A DNA stretch of 64,000 bases from Azospirillum sp. 412522 (GCF_019805165.1 NZ_RWIJ01000004.1:65762-129761); one strand, 5' to 3'; shown: positions 17,731 through 27,055, numbered from the stretch's first letter. Made by a program: numbers and translations. Notes: a model not told the origin generated them from the letters alone.

Positions 17731-18156
17731 TCAGAGCAGCTTGGCGGTCAGGCTGATCTGGGTGCCGGCCAGCGCCTTCGACACCGGGCAGTTGGCCTTG
17801 GCGCCCTTCGCCTGCTCCTGGAAGGTGGCGTCGTCGATGCCGGGGATTTCCGCTTCGCATTCCAGCTCGATCCGGCTGATGGCGAAGCCGGCGCCGTCCT
17901 TTTCCAGATGCACCTTGGCGGTGGTATGGACGCGGGTCGGCGCGTGGCCGGCTTGGGCGAGGCCGGCCGACAGGGCCATGGAGAAGCAGCCGGCATGGGC
18001 CGCCGCGATCAGCTCTTCCGGATTGGTGCCCTGGCCGTTCTCGAAGCGCGACGGAAAGGAGTAGCTGCCTTCGAAGGCGCCGCTGCCCAGCCGCATCTTG
18101 CCGCTGCCCGATTTCAGGTCGCCGCGCCATTCGGCGTCGGATTGCCTCATCGCCAT
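17731..18156 (-). CDS. OsmC family peroxiredoxin
   Basis: A 141-residue OsmC-type hydroperoxide-reducing protein, cytoplasmic, using a Cys pair against organic peroxides. The start region SGSGKMRLGSGAFEGSYSFP and the motif NPEELIAAAHAGCFSMALS, with the first active-site Cys near residue 57, identify the subgroup. The second Cys lies in KANCPVSKALAG. The ATG at 18156 follows a GGGGAG ribosome-binding site at the right distance. It stands alone, followed by the hairpin at 17688-17717. Confidence 0.93.
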   Translation of the reverse strand: MAMRQSDAEWRGDLKSGSGKMRLGSGAFEGSYSFPSRFENGQGTNPEELIAAAHAGCFSMALSAGLAQAGHAPTRVHTTAKVHLEKDGAGFAISRIELECEAEIPGIDDATFQEQAKGAKANCPVSKALAGTQISLTAKLL

Positions 18157-18282
18157 GGTGATGTCTCCCCTTTTTCCGGTCGTGGTCGGTCCGGCCCGCA
18201 GCGTTGCGGGCCCGGTCGAGCCTGACCTAGGGCCGGGCGGCTCCGCGGCCAGCCGCATACCACCTTCGCCCAGGGGCGGGTG

Positions 18283-18534
18283 TCACGCCTCCTGGACGGT
18301 CTCGATCTCCGACAGGTCGGACAGGCGGCGGGCCAGCCGTTCGGTGCAGCGGACTTCCAGGATGCCGAAGCCGGCGTTGGGGGCGATGGTGTGGAGGTCG
18401 CCGGCCATGCCGCTCTCGCCGGCCAGCCGCCGCACCCGCTCCACCATCGCGTCGCGTTCCGGTCGCCCGGGGCGCAGGCCCGGCAGCGGGCGGGTGAAGT
18501 GCAGCTTGTAGCGCTTGAAGATCGAAGGGGCCAT
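18283..18534 (-). CDS. Small hypothetical protein
   Basis: An 83-residue protein starting MAPSIFKRYKLHFTRPLPGL. The C-terminal half (GFGILEVRCTERLARRLSDL, ending ETVQEA) has the alternating pattern of a small ferredoxin-like or protease-propeptide-like fold, but I do not recognise the family. The ribosome-binding site before the ATG at 18534 is weak, and a GTG at 18543 is an alternative. It lies between OsmC and a very short gene on the same strand. Confidence 0.6.
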   Translation of the reverse strand: MAPSIFKRYKLHFTRPLPGLRPGRPERDAMVERVRRLAGESGMAGDLHTIAPNAGFGILEVRCTERLARRLSDLSEIETVQEA

Positions 18535-18668
18535 TCTGGTCACGGAAGCCGGGTCACGGGTGCGGAGTGGGGGCGGTCGCTCGGGTGTGGGTTACCTGGG
18601 TGCCGTCCCCCGGATCTCGCACAGGCCGACGGTGCGATGCCAGCCTGAAAAGCCCCTGTTCCCATTGG

Positions 18669-18848
18669 CTAATTCTTCGGCTCGACATTCTCGGCGCCGG
18701 CGCGGGTGCCGCCGAAACGGTCGGCGCCCTTGGCATCGGGAGCATCCGGCTTCTTGTGGTTGCCGGTGTTCTGCTCGCCATCGGTGTGGCGGATGGTCTG
18801 TTCGGTGTGGGGCTGCTTGGTCTGCGGGGTGTTCTGCTGGCCGGTCAT
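18669..18848 (-). CDS. Very small hydrophilic Asn/Gln/His-rich protein
   Basis: A 59-residue frame beginning MTGQQNTPQTKQPHTEQTIR and ending GAENVEPKN. It is preceded by GGAGAG seven bases upstream and, further up, by a TATAAT box. The protein is strongly hydrophilic, without hydrophobic segments or Cys, and is probably disordered. GC-rich wobble positions and good translation signals support it as real. The function is unknown. It is easily missed because of its length. Confidence 0.55.
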   Translation of the reverse strand: MTGQQNTPQTKQPHTEQTIRHTDGEQNTGNHKKPDAPDAKGADRFGGTRAGAENVEPKN

Positions 18849-18861
18849 CGGGGACTCTCCA

Positions 18862-18867
18862 ATTATA
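18862..18867 (-). promoter_or_regulatory. Candidate -10 box TATAAT
   Basis: Reading the minus strand, TTATATAATT contains a perfect TATAAT immediately before the ribosome-binding site of the 59-residue gene. No good -35 hexamer is seen at the usual distance. The leader would be very short. Confidence 0.35.
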
Positions 18868-18928
18868 TAAGGTGTCCTCCGTTAACCGGAGCGGCCGTCA
18901 TTGGTTTCACCGTCGGGTTCGGGCGCCC

Positions 18929-19270
18929 TCACCGGTCCCGCGCGATGGCCCGGGCCACCGCCATCCACAGCTCCTCCTCGCTCCCCTCCTCGTCGCGGAG
19001 TGCGCGCAAGGGGGGCCAGACGCCGAGCCGGCTGGACCGGCGCAGCGCGAAGAAGCGGTCGAGTTCCCCGTGGGTCGGCAGCCGGTCGCCCTTGCGCTGG
19101 TTGCAGCGGCGGTGCGCCAGCACGACGTTGGCCGGATCGTCGATCCCGCCATAGGCCTGGGGGATCAGGTGGTCGAAGGTCGCCTTCGCCCCCACCGGCC
19201 CGTCGCAGAAGAAGCAGCGCCCGCCCTGCTGGACGTCCATGAGGCTGGCATCGTCCGGGGTCACGGGCAT
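18929..19270 (-). CDS. HNH endonuclease domain protein
   Basis: A 113-residue protein with a complete HNH motif: CFFCDGP supplies the first zinc pair, FDHLIPQAYGGIDDPANVVL the catalytic His and Asn, and AHRRCNQRKGD the second part. HNH proteins of this size are metal-dependent nucleases of unknown target in many bacteria. The ATG at 19270 follows GGAGAG six bases upstream; an upstream ATG at 19282 has no ribosome-binding site. It is followed by hypothetical genes and preceded by rimO on the same strand. Confidence 0.85.
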   Translation of the reverse strand: MPVTPDDASLMDVQQGGRCFFCDGPVGAKATFDHLIPQAYGGIDDPANVVLAHRRCNQRKGDRLPTHGELDRFFALRRSSRLGVWPPLRALRDEEGSEEELWMAVARAIARDR

Positions 19271-19304
19271 GGCGCTCTCCATCAGCGTGTCATCGGCGGC
19301 AGGG

Positions 19305-20675
19305 TTACAGGTCGCGTTCGACGCTGCCCCACAGGTCGTACTCGTCGGCATGCTCGATGGTGACGTCGACCATGTCGCCGGGCTTCAGGCCGGTCTCGCC
19401 GTTCAGGAAGACGTTGCCGTCGATCTCCGGCGCGTCGGCGTAGGAGCGGCCGATGGCGCCGTCCTCGTCGACCTCGTCGATCAGCACGCCCAGCGTATAG
19501 CCGACCTTCTGCTGGAGCCGTTCGGCGCTGATCGCCTTCTGCGTTTCCATGAAGCGCTCCCACCGCTCCTGCTTGACCTCTTCCGGGACGGCGCCGGGCA
19601 GGTCGTTGGCAGTGGCGCCCTCGACCGGCTCGTACTTGAAGCAGCCGACGCGGTCGAGCTGGGCCTCCTTCAGCCAGTCCAGCATGAACTGGAAGTCCTC
19701 CTCCGTCTCGCCGGGGAAGCCGGTGATGAAGGTGGAGCGCAGCACCAGATGCGGGCACTCGTCGCGCCATTTGCGGATGCGGTCGAGCTGCTTTTCCTGG
19801 GCGGCCGGGCGGCGCATCGCCTTCAGCACGGTGGGCGAGGCATGCTGGAACGGGATGTCGAGATAGGGGAGGATCCTGCCCTCCGCCATCAGCGGGATGA
19901 CCTCGTCCACATGCGGGTAGGGATAGACGTAATGCAGGCGGACCCACAGGTCGAAGTTCGCCAGCTCGTTGCACAGGTCGAAGAAGCGGGTGCGGACCTC
20001 GCGGTCGTACCATTTCTCCGTCTTGTACTTCACGTCGACGCCGTAGGCGCTGGTGTCCTGGGAGATGACCAGCAGTTCCTTGACGCCGGCCACCGCCAGC
20101 TTCTCCGCCTCGCGCAGGACCGAATGGATCGGCCGGCTGACCAGATCGCCGCGCAGGGAGGGGATGATGCAGAAGCTGCAGCGGTTGTTGCAGCCTTCGG
20201 AAATCTTCAGGTAGGCGTAGTGGCGCGGGGTCAGCCGCAGCCCTTCCGGCGGCACCAGGTCGGTGAAGGGGTTGTGCGTCGGCGGCACGGCGTCGTGCAC
20301 GGCGCTGACCACCTGCTCGTACTGGTGCGGGCCGGTGACGGCCAGCACGTCGGGGTGGATTTGCCGGATCATGTCCGATTCCACGCCCATGCAGCCGGTG
20401 ACGATGACCCGCCCGTTCTCCTTGATCGCCTCGCCGATGGCGTCCAGCGACTCCTTCTTGGCGCTGTCGAGGAAGCCGCAGGTGTTCACCAGCACGACGT
20501 CCGCGCCGTCGTAGCTGGGGGAGATCTCGTACCCCTCCGCGCGCAGGCGCGTCAGGATGCGCTCTGAATCGACGAGCGCCTTCGGGCAGCCGAGGCTGAC
20601 GATGCCGACCTTCGGGGCGCCCATGGTCTGAGCGGCGGCCGGCGATGCGGACTTCGGAACGGGAGATGTGGTCAT
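19305..20675 (-). CDS. rimO: Ribosomal protein S12 methylthiotransferase RimO
   Basis: Radical-SAM enzyme that adds a methylthio group to the conserved Asp of ribosomal protein S12. The 456-residue protein has the N-terminal UPF0004 domain ([32 protein letters not shown]), the radical-SAM cluster [15 protein letters not shown] around residue 160, and a C-terminal TRAM domain ending [24 protein letters not shown] separates RimO from MiaB. The ATG at 20675 starts the homology. The upstream region to 21075 is intergenic. Confidence 0.95.
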   Translation of the reverse strand: MTTSPVPKSASPAAAQTMGAPKVGIVSLGCPKALVDSERILTRLRAEGYEISPSYDGADVVLVNTCGFLDSAKKESLDAIGEAIKENGRVIVTGCMGVESDMIRQIHPDVLAVTGPHQYEQVVSAVHDAVPPTHNPFTDLVPPEGLRLTPRHYAYLKISEGCNNRCSFCIIPSLRGDLVSRPIHSVLREAEKLAVAGVKELLVISQDTSAYGVDVKYKTEKWYDREVRTRFFDLCNELANFDLWVRLHYVYPYPHVDEVIPLMAEGRILPYLDIPFQHASPTVLKAMRRPAAQEKQLDRIRKWRDECPHLVLRSTFITGFPGETEEDFQFMLDWLKEAQLDRVGCFKYEPVEGATANDLPGAVPEEVKQERWERFMETQKAISAERLQQKVGYTLGVLIDEVDEDGAIGRSYADAPEIDGNVFLNGETGLKPGDMVDVTIEHADEYDLWGSVERDL

Positions 20676-21075
20676 CCGCGCGCGTATACCGCCGAATCGA
20701 AGATTACGCCAGTGAAACATGGTAGCGAAGCGGATCGGCATGGCCGCTATGCCGACTCCGCTTGTGTTTGCCTGAGGTTCCGGGACTTCTCGAACTCTTT
20801 GCCGGTCCTGGAGCGATGCGACAATTTGCAACAAAAGGATGAGGTGTTGAATGTTTCGCTTTCTATCCAACCGCGCTACAATGTGTCGGGATCTAATGAT
20901 CGACGTGGCTGCCGCCTTGTTGCGATAGCTGCCTGCCTTTTGATACGGCCATCGTATAGCCACTAAACTTTATAGAGTGGAGAAAATGGACTTCGCAAAA
21001 GTGCGCGGCGTCACTGCGGGCGGGATGTCGGTGCGGAATAATGGGGCGTTGGACCGGACGCCCATTGGAGCCGCC
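20676..21075. other. Intergenic region between rimO and the MarR gene
   Basis: About 400 relatively AT-rich bases with no supported gene; the open frame at 20712-20966 has atypical codon use and no homology. It must contain the rimO and marR-type promoters. An imperfect palindrome at 20960-20980 and an alternative translation start at 20986 are noted separately. Confidence 0.45.
20960..20980. promoter_or_regulatory. CCACT-N11-AGTGG inverted repeat
   Basis: Inverted arms CCACT (20960-20964) and AGTGG (20976-20980) flank an AT-rich centre upstream of the MarR-type gene. The position fits an autoregulatory operator, but this is conjecture. Confidence 0.3.
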
Positions 21076-21528
21076 ATGGACTTCGCCGAACCGGATCGGG
21101 CGGGTACCGCCTCGCCGCAGGCCATCGCCGACGTGATGCTGCAGATCGCCCACATCGCAGACAGCCTCGGCTATACCCATGGGCTGAAGCCGTCGCAGTG
21201 GACGGCGCTCCGCTATTTTGCCGGGGCCAACAGCAGCCAGCGCACCGTGTCGGCCTTCGCCGATTTCCACGCCACCACCCGCGGGGCGGCCTCGCAGATG
21301 GTCGAGGTGCTGGTGGGCAAGGGGCTGCTGGTCCGCGTGCCGGTTCCGGAGGACCGCCGCGTCACCCAGCTGCACCCGACACCGAAGGCGCTGGAACTGC
21401 TGCGCCACGATCCGCTGAACGACTTTGCCGGCGTCATTGCCACCCTGCCGGGCGACGACCAGTACAGGCTGGCCGAAACGCTGACCAGCCTGCTGCGCGG
21501 CCTGCTGGAAAAGCGCCAGTCGGTCTGA
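21076..21528 (+). CDS. MarR family transcriptional regulator
   Basis: A 150-residue winged-helix protein. The core runs LKPSQWTALRYFAGANSSQR through FADFHATTRGAASQMVEVLV and the wing PVPEDRRVTQLHPTPKALEL, which is the MarR pattern. The ATG at 21076 follows GGAG at a 5-base spacing. An in-frame ATG at 20986 (or GTG at 20977) would add 30 residues of codon-atypical sequence and also begins ATGGACTTCGC, like the preferred start. The ligand and targets are unknown. The gene stands alone, converging on the acyltransferase-like gene. Confidence 0.82.
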   Translation: MDFAEPDRAGTASPQAIADVMLQIAHIADSLGYTHGLKPSQWTALRYFAGANSSQRTVSAFADFHATTRGAASQMVEVLVGKGLLVRVPVPEDRRVTQLHPTPKALELLRHDPLNDFAGVIATLPGDDQYRLAETLTSLLRGLLEKRQSV

Positions 21529-21556
21529 GCGCTGCCGGCCACCGGCTCCCAGGGTG

Positions 21557-22513
21557 TCAGGGCTTGCGGCAGGCGGCGACCGCCGATTCCAGCCCGCGCT
21601 GCTCACGCTCGCTGAGGCGGTTGGCGACGAAGTTCTCCCACAGACCATTGCGCGCCAGTTCCGACTGCACGCAGCCGCAGTTGGCGGCGCAGGTCGCCCT
21701 CGCCACGCCGGCGCGCTCGCAGCTCGCCACGCAGGATGCCTGGAAGTCGCGCACGGCGAAGGTCTGCACCGGCATCATCTGCGCCGCCGCCCAGGCAATG
21801 CCGAACAGCAGCGGCTGGTGCAGCAGATAGACGGCAAGGCTGTGCCGCCCGGCCAGGGCCAGCAGCCGCCCGGCGGGGCCGGTGACGGCAACGCCCTCGC
21901 CCAGTCCCGGCCACAGCCGGCCAAGCCCGATCCCGGCCAGGATGCCGCCGATCCAGGGCAGGAGCGGGACGAAATCATTGGAGTCGGGCGCCACGCTGGT
22001 CAGCCCGATCCAGCGCAGCCAGGGGCTGTCGAACAGCGGGAAGCCCTGGGTCGTCCCGACCAGCACCGCCATGGCTGCCGCCGCCAGCGTTACCAGGGCA
22101 GGCAGGCGGACGAAGGCGAGGCCGATGACGCTCGCCACCGCGATGTGGTGCAGCACGCCGAAGAAGATCGGGCTGCCGGGGAACAGGGCATAGGAGGCCG
22201 CCGACACCGCCGCGGCCCCCGCCGCCACCCGTCCCAGCCGGCGCAGGAAGCGTCCGGCATCCAACCCGTCACAGGTCGCCAGTGCCAGCCCGATGCCGGC
22301 CAGCAGCAGGAAGCTCGACAGGATCGCCGCGCGGGCAGCCAGCCACAGCGGATCGCCCAGCAGATCGAAGCCGACAAGGCCGAAATAGGTCGCGTCCCAA
22401 CTGCCGTGATAGGCTGCCATCGCGACCAGCGCCAACCCACGCGCCACGTCGATCGCCGGGCGGCGCGACCCGCGCGCGAGACCCTGGGCCGGCGTGATGC
22501 CGATTGCGGTCAT
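21557..22513 (-). CDS. DUF1624/heparan-type acyltransferase membrane protein
   Basis: A 318-residue polytopic membrane protein. RPAIDVARGLALVAMAAYHG at the start and DLLGDPLWLAARAAILSSFL match the heparan-alpha-glucosaminide N-acetyltransferase-like (DUF1624) family. About eight hydrophobic helices follow, with HSLAVYLLHQPLLFGIAW as the last. The C-terminal 60 residues are soluble and Cys-rich, including a CVASC-x9-CAANCGC arrangement. The acyl acceptor is unknown. The ATG at 22513 overlaps the stop of the DUF429 gene by four bases, so the two are cotranslated. Confidence 0.8.
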   Translation of the reverse strand: MTAIGITPAQGLARGSRRPAIDVARGLALVAMAAYHGSWDATYFGLVGFDLLGDPLWLAARAAILSSFLLLAGIGLALATCDGLDAGRFLRRLGRVAAGAAAVSAASYALFPGSPIFFGVLHHIAVASVIGLAFVRLPALVTLAAAAMAVLVGTTQGFPLFDSPWLRWIGLTSVAPDSNDFVPLLPWIGGILAGIGLGRLWPGLGEGVAVTGPAGRLLALAGRHSLAVYLLHQPLLFGIAWAAAQMMPVQTFAVRDFQASCVASCERAGVARATCAANCGCVQSELARNGLWENFVANRLSEREQRGLESAVAACRKP

Positions 22514-23415
22514 GATCCGCTCACCCCCATCCCTTCGGTCATCCCCACCCCGAAAATCCACCCTTCCTGCCGCCGCGCTATGTCGTCCAACCCTGGCGGA
22601 GCCCAGGCCTGCGCCAGTCCGGCGAGCCGGCGCAGGCCGGCGGCCGACACCAGCGCGTCGCTGTCATGATCGCTGACCATCCCGATCTGTTCCAAAGGGT
22701 GCGAACCCAGCCGGCGCAACGCCTGGTCCATCTCCGCGCCGTCGCGGATTTTGCGCTGGCCGAAGCCGGTGTGCCTGAGGAACAGGCGCGGATAGATCTC
22801 CACCATCACGCTGGCGCCCGGCGCCGGATCCTCGAAGGGCCAGACCGCCAGCCGGCCGGGAAGGGCGGTGCGCAGGGCGCGCAGCACCCGCATGCCGGCC
22901 AGGGCGCCCTTGCCGACCTGACGCGAGCCGATCAGCTTGTAGGGGCTCTGCGGATGGCCGAGCCCGTCGGCGCGGCAGGCCCATTCGGTAGCCCGATGCG
23001 GGTCCTCGTACCAGTCCGGCTGCGGCCCGCCATGCCAGAACCCCACGCCATGCAGGGGATGGCCGGCGAAGGGGCCGCCGCCGAAGTCAGGCTCCGCCGC
23101 GCAGACCTCCTCCACCGCGTCCCACAGGTCGAAGACGGTGGCTTCACGGTCGGGAAAGCCGCGCGCCGCCACCGCGAAGGGCAGGGAGAAGGCGCAGTCG
23201 ATCCCGACCAACGCAGGTGTCCTTGGCAATTCCGCGCGCAGCCACTCGAACACCGCTGTCCGCGACCACCAGCCGCCGGGTCCCTCCACCAGCCGGGGGG
23301 CGGCATCACCCACCGCGCATTCCGCCACCGCGATCCCGGCATAGCGCCTGCCGCGGGCGCCCGACCAGTCGATGGCGATGAAGCGGCCGAAGGCGGGCGC
23401 CGCCGGTTCGGTCAC
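22510..23415 (-). CDS. DUF429 family RNase-H-fold protein
   Basis: A 301-residue protein starting with FIAIDWSGARGRRYAGIAVA, the D-W-S-G signature of DUF429-type predicted nucleases. Later stretches VGIDCAFSLPFAVAARGFPD, GSRQVGKGALAGMR and VMVEIYPRLFLRHTG support the assignment. Asp residues in the first and second motifs could bind metal. Function in vivo is unknown. It starts 13 bases after the dnaE stop on the same strand and is coupled to the downstream acyltransferase-like gene by ATGA. Confidence 0.8.
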   Translation of the reverse strand: MTEPAAPAFGRFIAIDWSGARGRRYAGIAVAECAVGDAAPRLVEGPGGWWSRTAVFEWLRAELPRTPALVGIDCAFSLPFAVAARGFPDREATVFDLWDAVEEVCAAEPDFGGGPFAGHPLHGVGFWHGGPQPDWYEDPHRATEWACRADGLGHPQSPYKLIGSRQVGKGALAGMRVLRALRTALPGRLAVWPFEDPAPGASVMVEIYPRLFLRHTGFGQRKIRDGAEMDQALRRLGSHPLEQIGMVSDHDSDALVSAAGLRRLAGLAQAWAPPGLDDIARRQEGWIFGVGMTEGMGVSGS

Positions 23416-23428
23416 AGTGCAGTCCCGC

Positions 23429-26400
23429 TCACAGTTCGGCCACCTCCACGACGCCCGGCACCGCCTTCAGGGCGGAGCGGCTCTGGGCGGTGATGGTGTA
23501 GCTGCCGGGCAGCTCGATCTCGATCTCCTTCAGCGGATCGACCTCCACCAGCACGTTGATGCGGCTCTTGCCGCGCGACAGCCGGTCGAGCGTGGCGCGC
23601 AGGGTCTCGATCGGACCGGGATCGCGCAGGACGACGCGCAGGCCGGCGCTTACCGAGGCGACGGCTTCCTCCAGCGGCTTGATCTCCTGGCAGGTCAGGC
23701 GGACCTCTTCGCCGTTCAGCTGGGCGTCGACCGTCAACAGCACCGGCCGGCCGGGCTCCAGCAGGTCTCGGTTGACGGCCAGCACCTCGGAGAACAGCGT
23801 CACCTCATAGCCGCCGGTGGCGTCCGACAGCTCGACGAAGGCGAAGCGGTTGCCCGACTTGGCGGTCTTCTCCTTCTTCGAGACGACGATGCCGGCCATC
23901 CTGTAGCGGGTCGAGCCGCCCTTTGCGATGGCGGTCTGGAGTTCGGCGGAGCGCACCACCTTCATGCGGCCGAGCGGGCCGGAATAGGCGTCCAGCGGGT
24001 GGGCCGACAGGTAGAAGCCGATGGCGCCGAACTCGTGCTTCAGCTTCTCCAGCGGTTCCCAATCCTTGACCTTGGGCATCTCGGGTTCGGGCAGGCCACC
24101 CCCGCCGCCGCCGAAGAGATTGCCGATGCCGCTGTCGCGCTCCGCCGCCTCCGCCTGGGCATAGCGGATGATGGTCTCCAGCGCGGCATGGACCTGGGCG
24201 CGGTTGGGATTCAGCCCGTCGAAGGCGCCGGCGCAGGCCAGATTTTCCAGTTGGCGCTTGTTGATGGTCTTCAGGTCGAGCCGGCGGGCGAAGTCGAACA
24301 GGCTCCTGAACGGGCCGTTCTTCCGCCGCTCATCCACCACCGCCTTCATGGCGGGCAGGCCGACGCCCTTGACGGCGGCCAGCGCGTAGCGCACCGCCTT
24401 GGTCCCGTCGGCCAGCTGCTCCACCCCGAAGATCGAGTCGGATTTGTTGATGTCCGGCGTCAGCAGCTTGACGCGCAGCCGGGCCAGCTCCTGGCGGAAG
24501 ACGTTCAGCTTGTCGGTGTTGCCGAGGTCGAGCGTCATCGACGCCGCCATGAACTCCACCGGGTGGTTGGCCTTCAAATAGGCGGTGTGGTAGGCGACCA
24601 GGGCATAGGCGGCGGCGTGGCTCTTGTTGAAGCCGTAGCCGGCGAACTTCATGACCTGATCGAAGATCATGCTGGCCAGATCGGCCTTCACGCCGCGCGC
24701 CTCCGCGCCGTCGCAGAAGATCTTGCGCTGGTTGTCCATCTCCTCCTTGATCTTCTTGCCCATGGCGCGGCGCAGAAGATCGGCGCCGCCCAGCGAATAG
24801 CCGGACAGCACCTGGGCGATCTGCATGACCTGTTCCTGGTAGATCATGATCCCGAAGGTCTCCTTCAGGATGCCTTCCAGGCTGTCATGCATGTAGTCGG
24901 CTTTTTCCTCGCCGTTCTTCACCCGGATGTATTTCGGGATGTTGTCCATCGGGCCGGGACGGTAGAGCGACACCAGCGCGATGATGTCCTCCAGCCGGTT
25001 CGGCTTCAGCCGGCGCAGCACGTCGCGCATGCCCGAGCTTTCCAGCTGGAACACGCCCGTCGCCTCGGCGCGGCTGAGCAGCTGGTAGCTTTTCTCGTCG
25101 TCGAGCGGGACGGTGGTCAGATCCGGCTTCTCGGGGATCAGGTCGACCGCCGTCTTCAGAACGGTCAGCGTCTTCAGCCCCAGGAAGTCGAACTTCACCA
25201 GGCCGGCCTGTTCGACATACTTCATGTTGAACTGGGTGACCGGCATGTCCGATCGCGGGTCGCGGTAGAGCGGCACCAGCTCCTGCAAGGGGCGGTCGGC
25301 GATCACCACGCCGGCGGCGTGGGTCGAGGCGTGGCGGTAGAGGCCCTCCAGCTTCAGCGCGATGTCGATCAGGTGGCGCACGGTGTCGTCGCCGTCGCGC
25401 GCCTGCCGCAGCATCTCCTCGCTGTCCAGCGCCTGCTGGAGCGTCACCGGGTTGGCCGGGTTGTTCGGCACCATCTTGCAGATCTTGTCGACCTGACCGT
25501 AGGGCATCTGGAGGACGCGGCCGACGTCGCGCAGCACGGCGCGCGCCTGCAGCTTACCGAAGGTGATGATCTGGGCGACGCGGTCGTAGCCGTACTTGTT
25601 CTGGACGTAACGGATGACCTCTTCGCGGCGGTCCTGGCAGAAGTCGATGTCGAAGTCGGGCATCGACACGCGTTCCGGGTTCAGGAAGCGCTCAAACAGC
25701 AGGCCGAAGCGCAGCGGGTCGAGGTCGGTGATGGTCAGCGCCCAGGCGACGACCGAGCCGGCGCCCGACCCGCGGCCCGGACCGACGGGGATGTCGTGGT
25801 TCTTCGCCCATTTGATGAAGTCCGACACGATCAGGAAGTAGCCGGGGAACTTCATCTTGACGATGACGTCCAGCTCGAACTCCAGCCGCTCGAAATAGGT
25901 CCTGCGGGTCTCCTCCCGCTGTTCCGGCGTCATCTCCGGGGTATAGACGACCTTCTCCAGCCGCTCCTCCAGCCCGGCGCGCGACTGGGCGCGCAGCTCG
26001 TCGTCCTCGGTCCGGCCGCCTTCGCAGGCGAAGGGCGGCAGGATCGGCTTGATCGGTTTCAGCAGGAAGGAGCAGCGCCGGGCGATGGCGACCGTGTTGT
26101 CCAGCGCCTCCGGCAGATCGGCGAACAGCAGCCGCATCTCCTCCGCCGACTTGAAGCGGTGGTCGGGGGTCAGGCGGCGGCGGTCCTCCTGGCTGAGATA
26201 GGCGCCCTCGGCGATGCACATCAGCGCGTCGTGCGCCTCGTACATGTCGGCGGTGGCGAAGTAGCAGTCGTTGGTGGCGACCAGCGGCAGGCCGTGCGCA
26301 TAGGCGAGGTCGATCAGCGCCGGTTCGATGGCGTTCTCCGCCGCGGCGAAATGGCCGCGCCCGCCCTCGTGCCGCTGCAGCTCGACATAGAGGCGGCCGG

Positions 26401-26920
26401 GGAACAGCCGCTTCAGCCGGTTCAGCACCTCCAGCGCCAGATCCTTCTGCCCCTCGTGCAGCAGCCGGCCGACCGAGCCGCCGGGGCCGCCGGTCAGCGC
26501 GATCAGCCCGGCGGAATGGCCCTCCAGCGCGTCCAGCGTCACCTGGGGGCCGGCCAGCGGGTCCGACTCCAGGAAGGCCTTGGACACCAGCGCCGCGAGG
26601 TTGCGATAGCCCTCCTCGTTCTGGCAGAGCAGGACGAGCTGGTCGGGGGTGGCCGCCGCCTTGCCGGGCAGCCCCGGCTTCGTCTGGGCCGGGCCGACGC
26701 GGGTGATGCCGAGCACGGTGCCGATGATCGGCTGCACGCCGGCGTCCGACGCCGCCAGCGCGAATTCCAGCGCGCCGAACAGGTTGCCGGTGTCGGTGAC
26801 CGCGACGGCCGGCATCTGCTGCTTGAGGCAGAGCTTGACCAGCTCCTTCACCTTGATCGCACCTTCCGACAGCGAATAGGCGGAATGGACGCGCAGGTGG
26901 ATGAAGTCGGCGTGGGGCAT
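23429..26920 (-). CDS. dnaE: DNA polymerase III subunit alpha
   Basis: Replicative polymerase subunit of 1163 residues. The PHP domain is N-terminal (FIHLRVHSAYSLSEGAIKVK). The catalytic palm carries PDFDIDFCQDRREEVIRYVQ near residues 418-437, and GPGRGSGAGSVVAWALTITD lies just before it. The finger region includes YQEQVMQIAQVLSGYSLGGA; helix-hairpin-helix and OB-fold domains follow (AIGFYLSAHPLDAYSGPLGR). Length and features are those of DnaE1, the main replicative form, rather than the error-prone DnaE2. The start at 26920 begins MPHADFIHLR. It is transcribed together with the DUF429 gene. Confidence 0.97.
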   Translation of the reverse strand: MPHADFIHLRVHSAYSLSEGAIKVKELVKLCLKQQMPAVAVTDTGNLFGALEFALAASDAGVQPIIGTVLGITRVGPAQTKPGLPGKAAATPDQLVLLCQNEEGYRNLAALVSKAFLESDPLAGPQVTLDALEGHSAGLIALTGGPGGSVGRLLHEGQKDLALEVLNRLKRLFPGRLYVELQRHEGGRGHFAAAENAIEPALIDLAYAHGLPLVATNDCYFATADMYEAHDALMCIAEGAYLSQEDRRRLTPDHRFKSAEEMRLLFADLPEALDNTVAIARRCSFLLKPIKPILPPFACEGGRTEDDELRAQSRAGLEERLEKVVYTPEMTPEQREETRRTYFERLEFELDVIVKMKFPGYFLIVSDFIKWAKNHDIPVGPGRGSGAGSVVAWALTITDLDPLRFGLLFERFLNPERVSMPDFDIDFCQDRREEVIRYVQNKYGYDRVAQIITFGKLQARAVLRDVGRVLQMPYGQVDKICKMVPNNPANPVTLQQALDSEEMLRQARDGDDTVRHLIDIALKLEGLYRHASTHAAGVVIADRPLQELVPLYRDPRSDMPVTQFNMKYVEQAGLVKFDFLGLKTLTVLKTAVDLIPEKPDLTTVPLDDEKSYQLLSRAEATGVFQLESSGMRDVLRRLKPNRLEDIIALVSLYRPGPMDNIPKYIRVKNGEEKADYMHDSLEGILKETFGIMIYQEQVMQIAQVLSGYSLGGADLLRRAMGKKIKEEMDNQRKIFCDGAEARGVKADLASMIFDQVMKFAGYGFNKSHAAAYALVAYHTAYLKANHPVEFMAASMTLDLGNTDKLNVFRQELARLRVKLLTPDINKSDSIFGVEQLADGTKAVRYALAAVKGVGLPAMKAVVDERRKNGPFRSLFDFARRLDLKTINKRQLENLACAGAFDGLNPNRAQVHAALETIIRYAQAEAAERDSGIGNLFGGGGGGLPEPEMPKVKDWEPLEKLKHEFGAIGFYLSAHPLDAYSGPLGRMKVVRSAELQTAIAKGGSTRYRMAGIVVSKKEKTAKSGNRFAFVELSDATGGYEVTLFSEVLAVNRDLLEPGRPVLLTVDAQLNGEEVRLTCQEIKPLEEAVASVSAGLRVVLRDPGPIETLRATLDRLSRGKSRINVLVEVDPLKEIEIELPGSYTITAQSRSALKAVPGVVEVAEL

Positions 26921-27055
26921 GGCAACCGCGGGCTTGCTGCAAGTGGGCCTCCGGTTCTAGCACAGCCGGAGCGGTTCCCGCGACGGTCGCGCGGGTACAT
27001 GCGAACGTGGTATGGAAGTCGCCGCATCACCTTCAGGGATGGGGAGGACGCCGCG

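Noticed and set aside
20712-20966. 84-codon plus-strand frame upstream of the MarR gene
   Set aside because: No ribosome-binding site, AT-rich wobble positions unlike neighbours, no recognisable feature.
23372-27055. Plus-strand open frame antisense to dnaE, joined to the lipoprotein gene
   Set aside because: Only the part from 27056 onward has a ribosome-binding site, signal sequence and sensible composition; the rest mirrors dnaE.
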